Virus record (IMG/VR): IMGVR_UViG_3300018080_000098
Location: 248,001 to 312,000 of that record
Length of the DNA: 64,000 bases
Origin: a virus
Strand: one strand, 5' to 3'
The notes beneath the pieces are model-generated. The model saw nothing but the letters and a program-made list of their open reading frames with translations. It was not told the origin of the DNA and made no database searches. Positions 51,226 through 59,079 of the stretch are shown piece after piece. Each line of letters begins with the position of its first letter. Position 1 is the first letter of the stretch. The translations under genes were made by a program, and so were the position numbers.

Positions 51226-51858
51226 CTACTTCGGCATCCATATCTTTTGTTTCCAGAGGATAGTGCTTTTCTTGTTTCGGTGCAGGACGTTCCAGAGCAG
51301 TGTACTATCTATGTCTAGTTGCAGTTTGTCTATAGGTATTTGGACGCCGCCTGTAAGTACCTGGACGCCACCTACAAGCTGTTTCTTATTCCAGTCTTCC
51401 TTGACGTTATTCAGCTGTATCCCATGACGGGTTGCGGCTGCTTTTACATTTTCCCACCCCTTCTTGGCGAGTGTAAGCGCTTCTTCTTTTGTGACGTGTA
51501 CCGCCAGTGACATGACCCCATTTTTACCTTGGAGCGCCCAAGATCCGTCTTCGATAGCGACGTATTCCTTCATCTGGATGATGACTGCTTCTCGTAGCAG
51601 GTTAACAGAATCTTGCGCGGTCTCTTTCGCGATGTCTTTGACGAGGCCCTGCTTGAGCGCTTTGTTCATGAGCGCTATCGTGGGAGGGGCCATGTTGTCC
51701 ACTGGTTTGAAGTTCGTTTCTATCCAGTACTGAGGATGGACAACAACTTCTACACCTGCATGTGAAGGATGTTCCTCTTCAAGGAGCGGAGAGGGGGATG
51801 CAGCATTCTGCTTTCCGCGCAATCGAGCTAATATATTTGAAAGTACTTTCCCAACCAT
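51226..51858 (-). CDS. Hypothetical protein, 210 aa
   Basis: Not recognised. Basic N-terminal 20 residues, then a helical domain and a strand-rich end with a small internal repeat (VGGVQVLTGGVQIPID). It belongs to a run of closely packed - strand genes read from 53548 downward. Confidence 0.5.
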   Translation of the reverse strand: MVGKVLSNILARLRGKQNAASPSPLLEEEHPSHAGVEVVVHPQYWIETNFKPVDNMAPPTIALMNKALKQGLVKDIAKETAQDSVNLLREAVIIQMKEYVAIEDGSWALQGKNGVMSLAVHVTKEEALTLAKKGWENVKAAATRHGIQLNNVKEDWNKKQLVGGVQVLTGGVQIPIDKLQLDIDSTLLWNVLHRNKKSTILWKQKIWMPK

Positions 51859-51861
51859 CAG

Positions 51862-52242
51862 CTACACACGATAACCTTTGCCAGTAGTCTTCTCTTCAAT
51901 ATTATTCAGAATGCTTTCGCACGTATCACTGATGAACACGTCGATGGCTTCCTTTAGCGACAGTGCTGGTCGCATACGTTCTGCGAGCACCTTCATCTTT
52001 TCTGGGCTAGCTTCCTGCTTTTTCATCACCTGAAGAGACATCATGATTGCGGTCGAGTGGTTCGCCAACTTCTCTGCAATCTCCAGGATGGGAGCGAGCT
52101 CCTGCAGGTCAGCTATCAACGCTTTGATGTTGTGGCACTTGGGGTCAATTTTCGTTTGCCACTTTGTTGTCTTCTCGGGAGGAGGCCCAAGGGGGTTGTC
52201 AACACTTCCAGGTTCAGCTGCACTTCGTTTGTCGTTTGCCAT
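51862..52242 (-). CDS. Hypothetical helical protein, 126 aa
   Basis: Not recognised. Disordered Pro-rich start, then a helical domain ('IKALIADLQELAPILEIAEK'). Its size and helical content resemble the products at 54104-54463 and 54706-55170, which may be distant paralogues. A CATCTTGTAAAATA-like motif lies 17 bases upstream of the start. Confidence 0.5.
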   Translation of the reverse strand: MANDKRSAAEPGSVDNPLGPPPEKTTKWQTKIDPKCHNIKALIADLQELAPILEIAEKLANHSTAIMMSLQVMKKQEASPEKMKVLAERMRPALSLKEAIDVFISDTCESILNNIEEKTTGKGYRV

Positions 52243-52258
52243 GATTTCACCTCTCTAC

Positions 52259-52272
52259 GTATTTTACAAGAT
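52259..52272 (-). promoter_or_regulatory. TATCTTGTAAAATA motif, copy 3 (- strand)
   Basis: Read on the - strand this is TATCTTGTAAAATA, differing from copies 1 and 2 only in the first base. It is placed just before the start at 52242. Confidence 0.45.
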
Positions 52273-52299
52273 ACGGATTGGGGGATACACGGGGGTAGA

Positions 52300-52971
52300 T
52301 TAGTCGGAACTTTCTATTGTTCTGGCATCGATTAGCTTCTCTAAACGGTCACATTCATTGAGTAATTTTATATCGTCGTCTTTGTGGCGGTCCAGATACG
52401 CTCGAGCTTCCTCCAGCATTTCTTTGAGGTTTTCGATAGTTCCAGTGTTCTGTTTGAGCGTCCACCCTACTAAGAAAATAAGTACGTTTGCTGCGTCACG
52501 ATACTTCTCTATGACCTTGAATGCGTCGATAGCAGCTTGCATGTACCATCCAGCTTCCTGCACGTTCATTTCAGTGGAGTAGCTGTCGAGTGCGTTGATG
52601 TACTGTCTTCCTTCTCGGTACAACGTTAACGCGATTCCAGGCATTGCTTTCCGAATAGCTTCTTCTCGGAGCTCATCTACGCGCTGCTTCACTCGGGTCC
52701 GTGCTCGTGCGGAAGGAGACTCCTTTGGGGGAGCTCGCTTCTTCACCCTTTGGGCTACAGCGCGTCTGCGCTGTTTAGCCTTTTGAGCTCGGGGGCGTCT
52801 TGGAGGGCCCACTCGAGGCTTCACTGCTGGTACCAGGTCTTCCACTTCTTCCCCGTCGGAGTTTCCTTCTTCGATTAGAGAGGGCTCGTCTGATGTGACA
52901 ATACCACCGAGGAAGGCCAAACGGTTACCCCAAGCGGCTTCTTGGGGGTCTTTTTTACGCTTCTTCGTCAC
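52300..52971 (-). CDS. Basic helical protein, 223 aa
   Basis: Not recognised. Residues 45-105 are very Arg/Lys/Pro-rich (RVGPPRRPRAQKAKQRRR), probably disordered and nucleic-acid binding; residues 110-223 are helical. Its start lies inside the end of the Ntn-hydrolase gene (17-base overlap). Confidence 0.5.
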   Translation of the reverse strand: MTKKRKKDPQEAAWGNRLAFLGGIVTSDEPSLIEEGNSDGEEVEDLVPAVKPRVGPPRRPRAQKAKQRRRAVAQRVKKRAPPKESPSARARTRVKQRVDELREEAIRKAMPGIALTLYREGRQYINALDSYSTEMNVQEAGWYMQAAIDAFKVIEKYRDAANVLIFLVGWTLKQNTGTIENLKEMLEEARAYLDRHKDDDIKLLNECDRLEKLIDARTIESSD

Positions 52972-53548
52972 TGTACGGAATGGTGCTAAGGAGGTGGAAG
53001 GGTTTCTTTACCTGGTGGTCGTACTGGGCTGCGGTTTCCAAAGCGGTAAGCATAGGTTCCGCTGGACTGGGGAGGTTAGGTGCAGTTCTAGCTTTCTCTA
53101 GGATGGTGAGCGCTCCTTGTGCTACCCAGCCGCCGGACCCGATGGCGACGACTTGCGGCTCCGCTACTTCGAGCCAGCAATCCTTGTCGACGATGAGGTA
53201 CATGCTTCCGTTCATCCCTACCAAGATAGCGCTTCCGTCGTCGGAGTGGCGGTTGAAACTTTTCCACAGACTAGCTTTTTCCAGGATACTGGTAAGGAGC
53301 GTTTTAACGTACGAGAATGTGACCGACTTCTCGAGTGTTTCTTCAGCCAGCTCATCGTGAAGTGTGCATAGTACTGCAGCGTCTCCGGTAACTCCGATGA
53401 GGACTTGCTCATCGTTGCCTTCGATAGGAACGGTGATGATTTTTCTGGGGGACTTGGCTTCCCAGACAGCTCCGTCGGACAGGGTGAAGGCAGAGTCACA
53501 CCCCATGTAAACGACGCCATTGTTCTGCAATGCTACGATACAGCTCAA
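52955..53548 (-). CDS. Proteasome/HslV-like Ntn-hydrolase
   Basis: 197 residues. The opening MSCIVALQNNGVVYMGCDSA matches the first strand-turn-strand of proteasome beta subunits and HslV (T-T-I-V...GxVVxxGD). Further matches are 'LIGVTGDAAVLCTL', 'AILVGMNGSMYLIVD' and 'VVAIGSGGWVAQGAL', the last corresponding to the conserved GSG of the family. After Met removal Ser2 (or Cys3) would be the nucleophile in place of Thr1. No unfoldase is seen nearby. Its end overlaps the next gene. Confidence 0.7.
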   Translation of the reverse strand: MSCIVALQNNGVVYMGCDSAFTLSDGAVWEAKSPRKIITVPIEGNDEQVLIGVTGDAAVLCTLHDELAEETLEKSVTFSYVKTLLTSILEKASLWKSFNRHSDDGSAILVGMNGSMYLIVDKDCWLEVAEPQVVAIGSGGWVAQGALTILEKARTAPNLPSPAEPMLTALETAAQYDHQVKKPFHLLSTIPYSDEEA

Positions 53549-54117
53549 TCGAGCACCTCCTCTTGTGTTTGCCGGGCCTCTCGAAGGCCACCAATTTTGT
53601 CCATTACCACTTCTTCTACCATCTTGTGAACTCGCTGGTAGCTGTCATCTGCTACGCTTTTCCGCCATTCATTCACAATATGCGGAAGCATGTGTAGTAG
53701 CACGTATTTGTTGTGTACGTCAAGATCAGATGGTGAAGCCATTCTTGCAGTACTGAGTGGGGGCGACTCCTCCAAATGGATGTTTATTTGTGGCGCACCT
53801 TTGCTGTCGAAAGTAAATGACATACATTTAATCTCGTTGAAGAACCTGGATTGCCGATGAAGGTTTCGATGTAAAGATTGGTCGGCGGGCGCTGCGGCTA
53901 GTGCATCCAGTACTTCATCTGAATTCGTTGGGACGATCGCTCGAGCTTTCTTCCCTTCAGCTTGCATCTCTTCGTGCACCTCGTTGAGCGCTTCGTTCAG
54001 CTCTTTCGAGATGATTTGGGAGAGTGTAGGGGACGTATTCAGCGTTGTCACGAGGATAGTCGCTGAGAATTTCTTGATGAAGCGAGCTTCGAGGTCGACG
54101 TTTTTATTTTTGGCCAC
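53545..54117 (-). CDS. Hypothetical protein, 190 aa
   Basis: Not recognised. Mixed helical protein with a strand-rich middle ('KCMSFTFDSKGAPQINIHLE') and no motif. Its stop overlaps the start of the Ntn-hydrolase gene (ATGA), so the two are translationally coupled and may act together. Confidence 0.5.
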   Translation of the reverse strand: MAKNKNVDLEARFIKKFSATILVTTLNTSPTLSQIISKELNEALNEVHEEMQAEGKKARAIVPTNSDEVLDALAAAPADQSLHRNLHRQSRFFNEIKCMSFTFDSKGAPQINIHLEESPPLSTARMASPSDLDVHNKYVLLHMLPHIVNEWRKSVADDSYQRVHKMVEEVVMDKIGGLREARQTQEEVLD

Positions 54118-54463
54118 GATCGACGATCTCCTTGCATGATAGGTAGCCGATAGCTTCCATCATAGCGATTAGCCGCACAGCTTCTGAGGCGATGCTTACC
54201 GCTACCTGGTTGTCTTCGTGGCTTTTGAGGATCTCGGCCACTTCGAGGAGGATATCTTTCCCGAGGAGGTCGTGGAGCGCTTGCCCCATGGTGACCACTC
54301 CAAAGAGGAAAGAGTTGTCTTGTGCAGCGAGCAGTGTCTGCAGCTCCTTTGGAATAAGGGGAAGGAGTTGTTGGACACGTTCCAGGTTGGGTGCTTCCTT
54401 GACGACCTGTTGTGCGTACTCGAGGTCGAGGGGAGGAAGATTATCTTGGGGTGTAGAATCCAT
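54104..54463 (-). CDS. Hypothetical helical protein, 119 aa
   Basis: The start at 54463 (TAGGAC upstream) is preferred to a longer in-frame ATG at 54532 that lies inside the next gene. Helical with 'LERVQQLLPLIPKELQTLLA' and 'FGVVTMGQALHDLLGKDILL'. The pattern resembles the product of 54706-55170 ('RAIILQLPTGIKEMLEEQPD', 'LGFLNGIQCAHDIGLKALLD'), suggesting a duplication. Confidence 0.5.
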   Translation of the reverse strand: MDSTPQDNLPPLDLEYAQQVVKEAPNLERVQQLLPLIPKELQTLLAAQDNSFLFGVVTMGQALHDLLGKDILLEVAEILKSHEDNQVAVSIASEAVRLIAMMEAIGYLSCKEIVDRGQK

Positions 54464-54473
54464 GGTTGTCCTA

Positions 54474-54713
54474 CTAATTTTGCTTGTGGTGTTTGTTCCA
54501 TAGGAGAATTGGTGGAGTGCCAAGCAGCGCAAAGGTTGTTACGAACGCTGCAAAGCTGGCCAACATTCCTACACTTGCTGCTACGGGTTCAAGGTAGTAG
54601 TCTCCTACTAGCTGTGCTTTGATGTACGACTTGAGCGGCAGTGTGAGGAAGAGGCTCAGAAAGAGTGCGGCAGCTCCTCCAACGGCGCCCATGATGGAAG
54701 CCGTTCTACTCAT
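54474..54713 (-). CDS. Two-pass small membrane protein
   Basis: 79 residues with two transmembrane helices (about 6-26 and 45-68) and a short basic tail (WNKHHKQN). Holin-like in size and topology, but the neighbours are not lysis genes, so a membrane-associated early function is equally possible. It overlaps the next gene by 8 bases. Confidence 0.5.
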   Translation of the reverse strand: MSRTASIMGAVGGAAALFLSLFLTLPLKSYIKAQLVGDYYLEPVAASVGMLASFAAFVTTFALLGTPPILLWNKHHKQN

Positions 54714-55170
54714 CAGAGCTTTCCTCTTTTTCTGCGTCCTCTCGGTCGGTCATGACGTTAGCCGCCATCCAACCTACACCTTCGACTACAGAGGAAACGG
54801 TGATGATGAGGCGGTCGGTGGGGTACTGTAGCTGTTCGCCGTTTATCTGGCTTCCGGGAGTGACCACACCTCTGGCTTGCTGTAGGGTAATGAGGCGTCT
54901 GCGGACATCGTCGAGTAGTGCTTTGAGACCGATGTCGTGGGCGCATTGAATGCCATTCAGAAAGCCCAGAACGAAGTCGTCGGGCTGCTCTTCCAGCATC
55001 TCTTTGATGCCTGTAGGCAGTTGGAGGATAATAGCTCGTGCTTGTGCTGTGTGATGCCATCCTTCAGCTACTTTACGGGCGAAGTCCATCCCGAGGGGCT
55101 GCATTTTTACCTTGGGTGGCTTTCCGTCTGCATCATCCGTCGCTGGTGCGGGTTTTTCATCTCCAGCCAT
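54706..55170 (-). CDS. Hypothetical protein, 154 aa
   Basis: ATG at 55170 behind AAGGAAC is preferred to 55221, which overlaps the upstream gene. An acidic N-terminus, a helical middle resembling 54104-54463, and a conserved-looking 'DRLIITVSSVVEGVGWMAAN'. Not recognised. Confidence 0.5.
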   Translation of the reverse strand: MAGDEKPAPATDDADGKPPKVKMQPLGMDFARKVAEGWHHTAQARAIILQLPTGIKEMLEEQPDDFVLGFLNGIQCAHDIGLKALLDDVRRRLITLQQARGVVTPGSQINGEQLQYPTDRLIITVSSVVEGVGWMAANVMTDREDAEKEESSDE

Positions 55171-55195
55171 TGTGTTGTTCCTTTCACCTGTGACT

Positions 55196-55543
55196 CTATC
55201 TTTTTTGCTTTCCAGTGTCAAGCTTGTTTGTCGACTTTTCTTTGCTAGCGTTAAGGAATCGTTTGAGTTTTTGCTTCAATTGCATCCATTTTAAAGGATT
55301 TCGTTTAGCTTGTGCTGCCCAGCGCCTGTAGTTTCGTGAAATATACGTGAGAATACCTATTCCGTTATCTTTTGGTAGTGTTTTTGTGTGCATGATAGCT
55401 ACTGCATCTTTTTGCTGTTGGGCAATGCGGTGAAGGTGATCTTTTTCACCCGCGTGCAGTTGCAGTAGACCGATTGCTGTGATAACAACCGTAACCAGGA
55501 TAAAGCTGCTCCTGAGAGCGAGCTCAAGCTTTCTTTTGGGCAT
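55196..55543 (-). CDS. Single-pass membrane protein, 115 aa
   Basis: An N-terminal transmembrane helix (about 10-28, SSFILVTVVITAIGLLQL) followed by a basic, helical soluble part rich in Lys and Gln. The function is unknown. It overlaps the upstream gene by 20 bases. Confidence 0.5.
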   Translation of the reverse strand: MPKRKLELALRSSFILVTVVITAIGLLQLHAGEKDHLHRIAQQQKDAVAIMHTKTLPKDNGIGILTYISRNYRRWAAQAKRNPLKWMQLKQKLKRFLNASKEKSTNKLDTGKQKR

Positions 55544-55790
55544 CAGGAAGCAGCTGCGCGACTAGTTTAACGAAAACGGGAAGAGGAATCAGCCGACGGG
55601 AGCGCCCGGAGAGGCCACGAGATAGGTGGTCGATTTGGTCTTCTTCAATCTGCACCGAGACCAGGATTCTGGTTGGGTCTTCTTGGAATACTTCTTCTAC
55701 TGTGACCACATTGCGCTCTATCAATGCGTCAAACGCGTCTGAGTGGACGACGATTAGCTCTGGAGAGGGTATTTTTGTGGAACCGGACAT
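55524..55790 (-). CDS. Hypothetical protein, 88 aa
   Basis: Not recognised. Alpha/beta with 'LIVVHSDAFDALIERNVVTV' and an Arg-rich turn (RGLSGRSRR). A TGTAAAATAGAAG sequence like the recurring motif lies about 60 bases upstream, inside the end of the next gene. Confidence 0.45.
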   Translation of the reverse strand: MSGSTKIPSPELIVVHSDAFDALIERNVVTVEEVFQEDPTRILVSVQIEEDQIDHLSRGLSGRSRRLIPLPVFVKLVAQLLPDAQKKA

Positions 55791-55819
55791 GCGACTACCT
55801 TCAAGCTGTTTGCGAAAAG

Positions 55820-56116
55820 CTAACTACTCTGCGAGTCTTCTTCTATTTTACAGTTTGACCTTCGGAAGTAGAGTTCGAGCACGGTGCCGACCGCGGCCAC
55901 CGCGAGCACCGTAAAAAACCAACCTTCGGGGACAAACCAGGGATTGGTCGGGGTGAGCTTCGCGCACACCGCGAGAAACAGGAGGAACGCGAGGAGAACT
56001 CCGGCAGCGTACGCGGTAATGGCAACGCAAAGAAATCGAAGAACCGCTATCAAGGATAACAATCCATAGGGCAGATGGCGTAGACTTCCAGACCGTCGCA
56101 GATACCGTTGCCGCAA
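55820..56116 (-). CDS. Two-pass membrane protein, up to 98 aa
   Basis: Two transmembrane helices (about 18-48 and 66-85). The only ATG (56116) lies inside the end of the lipoprotein gene, so the true start may be a later TTG near 56060. No motif is seen. Its last codons contain TGTAAAATAGAAG on the - strand. Confidence 0.45.
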   Translation of the reverse strand: MRQRYLRRSGSLRHLPYGLLSLIAVLRFLCVAITAYAAGVLLAFLLFLAVCAKLTPTNPWFVPEGWFFTVLAVAAVGTVLELYFRRSNCKIEEDSQSS

Positions 56117-57534
56117 GTAGAGAGGCAGTCAGGCGGACAATTGTTCATCGTTTCTCCCATATCGCACGAACCGTCACCGCAATTCTGAGCACAATCGAGG
56201 CTACAGTTGCTATACGCTTCCCCATAACCAACTGCACAGATACCATCACCGCAGCTTCCGGGGCAATCCTGCTGGCAGGTCACCCAGGTTTCTGCGCCAT
56301 CGCAAAGATTGTTTCCGCAGACACCAGCACCGCAATCAGCTGGGCAGCTACCCGCGTCCTCTCCATGAATAGCCAGGCACAATCCGTCACCGCAACTGGT
56401 GCCACAATCCATAGGACAGCTAATAGGGCCTTCGCTGCCTTCGCAAGTGCCGTTGCCGCAGACGTTGGGGGGACAGTCGAAGGAGCAGTTTAGAGAATTC
56501 TCCCCGAGAGAGATCTCGCAGGTACCGTTGCCACACAGCCCGGGTCCGCAATCCTGTGGGCAGCTTTGTACATCCTCAGTGGGTTCGCACAAGCTGTTAC
56601 CGCAAACGTAGGTGGTTGGGCAGTCCTGCGGGCACGATATGGCGTTGTCGGCAAAGTTGGGATCGCAGACACCGTCACCGCAGATGGGCCACGTACAGTC
56701 TTCTCGGCACGCATCCGGTGTGGTGTCGCTATTGAAGACGCCGTTGTCGCACGCCTCGCCAGTTTCTTGAATGCCGTTACCGCAGACGGGGCTAGTGGGC
56801 TCGGTTTCGCAGACGGCGTTACAACCGTCCCCGTCGACGGTGTTTCCGTCGTCGCACTCTTCCCCAGTGTCCTGGACGCCGTCGCCACAGTAGGCCACCA
56901 AGCAATTCAGCCGACAAGCGTCGGGCTCGGTATCGGAGTTGTCGACTCCGTCGTCGCACTCTTCACCCGGTTCTTGAACTCCGTTACCGCAGAAGGGGTC
57001 GGTAGGTTCGGTTTCGCAGATGGAGCTACACCCGTCCCCGTCGACGGTGTTACCGTCGTCGCACTCTTCCCCGGTATCTTGGACACCGTCCCCGCAGAAG
57101 GGGACCTCGCAATCGAGGCGACATGCGTCGGGTTGCGAGTTGGAGTTGCTGGAGCCGTCGTCGCAGGCTTCCCCGACCTCTTGGATACCGTTGCCGCAGA
57201 CGGGGTCCGCCTCCGTTTCGCAGGTACCGGAGCAACCGTCTCCGCTGGTGCTGTTGCCGTCGTCGCACTCTTCTCCGGTGTCCTGCACACCGTCTCCGCA
57301 GTAGAAGACGGTGCAGTCGAGGCGACACGCGTCCGGTTCCGTATCGGAGTTAGCCGCGCCGTCGTCGCACTCCTCGCCCCAGTTCTGAACTCCGTCCCCG
57401 CACTCTCCTGGGTTGTCGTTCTGGTTTATGTTGTTGGCGTTGGTGCCAGCGTCGTTACCGTTCGTGAAGGTGTCTCCACTCGTACCACAGGCAGCCAGCA
57501 TCAGTACCATTAGCAGTGCAAAAATTCGTTCCAT
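56050..57534 (-). CDS. Cys-rich repeat lipoprotein (Myxococcus-type repeats)
   Basis: The start at 57534 follows GGGAGG; the longer frame to 57630 lacks a site. 494 residues: lipoprotein signal MERIFALLMVLMLAAC (lipobox LAAC), an Asn/Gly-rich spacer, then about seven long repeats of the form CGDGVQDTGEECDDGN with C..C partners, followed by nine or so shorter 'CGNGxCExxE...CPxDC' repeats to the C-terminus. All cysteines are probably paired outside the cytoplasm. Repeats of this kind (DUF4215/myxo disulfide type) are typical of Myxococcota surface proteins. A phage-borne surface lipoprotein suggests superinfection exclusion or receptor masking. Confidence 0.8.
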   Translation of the reverse strand: MERIFALLMVLMLAACGTSGDTFTNGNDAGTNANNINQNDNPGECGDGVQNWGEECDDGAANSDTEPDACRLDCTVFYCGDGVQDTGEECDDGNSTSGDGCSGTCETEADPVCGNGIQEVGEACDDGSSNSNSQPDACRLDCEVPFCGDGVQDTGEECDDGNTVDGDGCSSICETEPTDPFCGNGVQEPGEECDDGVDNSDTEPDACRLNCLVAYCGDGVQDTGEECDDGNTVDGDGCNAVCETEPTSPVCGNGIQETGEACDNGVFNSDTTPDACREDCTWPICGDGVCDPNFADNAISCPQDCPTTYVCGNSLCEPTEDVQSCPQDCGPGLCGNGTCEISLGENSLNCSFDCPPNVCGNGTCEGSEGPISCPMDCGTSCGDGLCLAIHGEDAGSCPADCGAGVCGNNLCDGAETWVTCQQDCPGSCGDGICAVGYGEAYSNCSLDCAQNCGDGSCDMGETMNNCPPDCLSTCGNGICDGLEVYAICPMDCYP

Positions 57535-57590
57535 GGTAAAATCCTCCCAAAAAATCAATGTCCCCAGTATTGACGATGTCAAGAAAGATG

Positions 57591-58085
57591 TCAAGAAAAT
57601 TGTGGTGAGGTTGCACGAGTAATGAGCCAAAGAAGCATATACACTTCCTCGCTTCTATCGAGTTCCACGGAGAATTGTTTCTTGTTGTCAGCGTACGCAC
57701 CGAAAACGCGCTCATCCGGAAAACCCTCGAAGTATACACCATGAATGGATTCTTCCGCATATTTCCCGAAAAGATCGTGAAAATCCACGTCGATTTCCAC
57801 TGGTGAGTCAACCGACACTTTGTAGTCGTGAAAATTGTCGCGAATAGTGAAAACGACCCCTCCTGGGGTACGTAGTTCCACGACGGGTAGTCTAATAGAC
57901 TTAGAAGTGTGGGTGCTGATTACTATAGGCTTCAGTGTCTTATACACCTTATAATCTGCGCCTGGGGGACAAACTGCCCACGTCAAACGGTGGAAGAAGT
58001 CGAATTGCACGTGTGCAGCTTTCTTCCACACCATTTCATCTGCAGGAACATTCTCCTTGCACCACTCTTCGAGCGTAATGGTCAT
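57591..58085 (-). CDS. Hypothetical protein, 164 aa
   Basis: ATG at 58085 behind AAGGAGGTTACG. Soluble, strand-rich, with 'EIDVDFHDLFGKYAEESIHG'. Not recognised. Its leader can fold into a hairpin (58112-58170). Confidence 0.5.
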   Translation of the reverse strand: MTITLEEWCKENVPADEMVWKKAAHVQFDFFHRLTWAVCPPGADYKVYKTLKPIVISTHTSKSIRLPVVELRTPGGVVFTIRDNFHDYKVSVDSPVEIDVDFHDLFGKYAEESIHGVYFEGFPDERVFGAYADNKKQFSVELDRSEEVYMLLWLITRATSPQFS

Positions 58086-58111
58086 CGTAACCTCCTTGGA
58101 TTGCCTTACCA

Positions 58112-58170
58112 GGCGTGGCCAAGCCAAGCCATACCGTGCTCCACGGTACCAAGCACCACGCAGCCACGCC
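58112..58170 (-). promoter_or_regulatory. Foldable leader of the 57591-58085 gene
   Basis: GGCGTGGC (58163-58170 read on - strand) pairs with GCCACGCC (58112-58119), enclosing a second hairpin ACCGTG-gag-CACGGT (58133-58147). It lies between the preceding stop at 58180 and the ribosome site, so it would form in the 5' leader. No T-run follows; a regulatory or stabilising role is possible. Confidence 0.45.
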
Positions 58171-58179
58171 CGGTAAAAT

Positions 58180-58767
58180 CTACGCCACCGCTTCAGCGTC
58201 GTCCTCGACCACCTCCCATCCAGTCACCTGGAACTTCCCGAAGGTTCCCTTCTTCGTAGGCCGGTAGTCGCCCAGCCCCACACGCTTCCCCGCAGCCTCC
58301 ACGATGTCGTGAATGAGGTTTACATCGAACACATCCTCGTCCACCTCGAGCGTGAACTTCAGCTTCCACTTGTCCAGGCGTGCCCGGTGGCGCAGCACCG
58401 CACCCTTCGTGGAGGGATTCACCACCCGGCGGCTGTCCACCTCGAACTTCTTCGTGCCAAACGAGCACGTGAGCTCCTCTACCGTCACGCCTCCCGTGAG
58501 CAGCGTCCCACTCGTTGTGGTTACCTTGTTCTTTCCCAGCTTGAAGAACTTCCCGGCCTCGATGAGACACGCCAGGATGTTGGTCCCCGGGAAGTGGAGC
58601 ATTCCCTTGTTGTCCATGTAGGCGCTCCGTTCCGCTTCCTCCCGTGGCGCGAGCTTCTTCTTGCGCGTCGGGCGGTGCCCCGCCGAGAGCTCCATCTCCG
58701 CCGCGTCGGTGAACCGGTTCATGAGTAGGGGGGTTTTTCCTTCGATTTGCACTTTCACAATGGCCAT
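58180..58767 (-). CDS. Conserved-looking phage protein, 195 aa
   Basis: Opens 'VKVQIEGKTPLLMNRF', an arrangement (V.I.G.tPLLM) I have seen in uncharacterised phage proteins, but I cannot name a family. The protein has a basic turn (RPTRKKKLAPREEAER), 'MLHFPGTNILACLIEAGKFF', and a strand-rich C-terminal half. GC is higher than in neighbouring genes. Start follows GGAACAG. Confidence 0.5.
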   Translation of the reverse strand: MAIVKVQIEGKTPLLMNRFTDAAEMELSAGHRPTRKKKLAPREEAERSAYMDNKGMLHFPGTNILACLIEAGKFFKLGKNKVTTTSGTLLTGGVTVEELTCSFGTKKFEVDSRRVVNPSTKGAVLRHRARLDKWKLKFTLEVDEDVFDVNLIHDIVEAAGKRVGLGDYRPTKKGTFGKFQVTGWEVVEDDAEAVA

Positions 58768-58814
58768 GGCGTCTGTTCCTTTCTGTTCTGTGATCTATTC
58801 CTCGCCTAACAATA

Positions 58815-58868
58815 CCCCGTCCCAATGGCCACTAATCAAAGGGGACGGGCTTCGCGCAACATTGCGCG
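58815..58868 (-). terminator. Paired hairpins downstream of the ATPase operon
   Basis: On the - strand a CGCGCAA/TTGCGCG hairpin (58853-58868) is followed by an 8-bp helix CCCGTCCC/GGGACGGG (58815-58849). They immediately follow the stop at 58870 and precede the next gene; the T-run is poor (TATTGTT), so termination is likely but not certain. Confidence 0.5.
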
Positions 58869-58869
58869 C

Positions 58870-59079
58870 CTAATCAATGCTTCTACTTCGCTGCCACGCG
58901 AAACAGCCCTCCGCGCCCACGCACCCCAGCCACAACACCCACACCCACCAGGGCAGCACAAACAATGCCAGGTAATCGTTGAACGCTACCGCTAACGCTA
59001 CCAGGAAGAGCACCGGTCCCATTCCTAGCACGGCGACAGTAACGGTAAACACCCTAAATATTTTTATCAAGAAGGTCAC
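58870..59079 (-). CDS. Two-pass small membrane protein, 69 aa
   Basis: Two hydrophobic helices (about 8-32 and 38-58, FVLPWWVWVLWLGCVG) and a short charged tail. Its start lies inside the end of the ATPase gene (26-base overlap), so the two are co-translated. Possibly a membrane partner of the ATPase. Confidence 0.5.
   Translation of the reverse strand: MTFLIKIFRVFTVTVAVLGMGPVLFLVALAVAFNDYLALFVLPWWVWVLWLGCVGAEGCFAWQRSRSID

Noticed and set aside
56566-57513. 315-residue + strand frame opposite the Cys-rich lipoprotein
   Set aside because: It arises from the repeat structure of the true - strand gene, whose signal peptide, lipobox and ribosome site are convincing.
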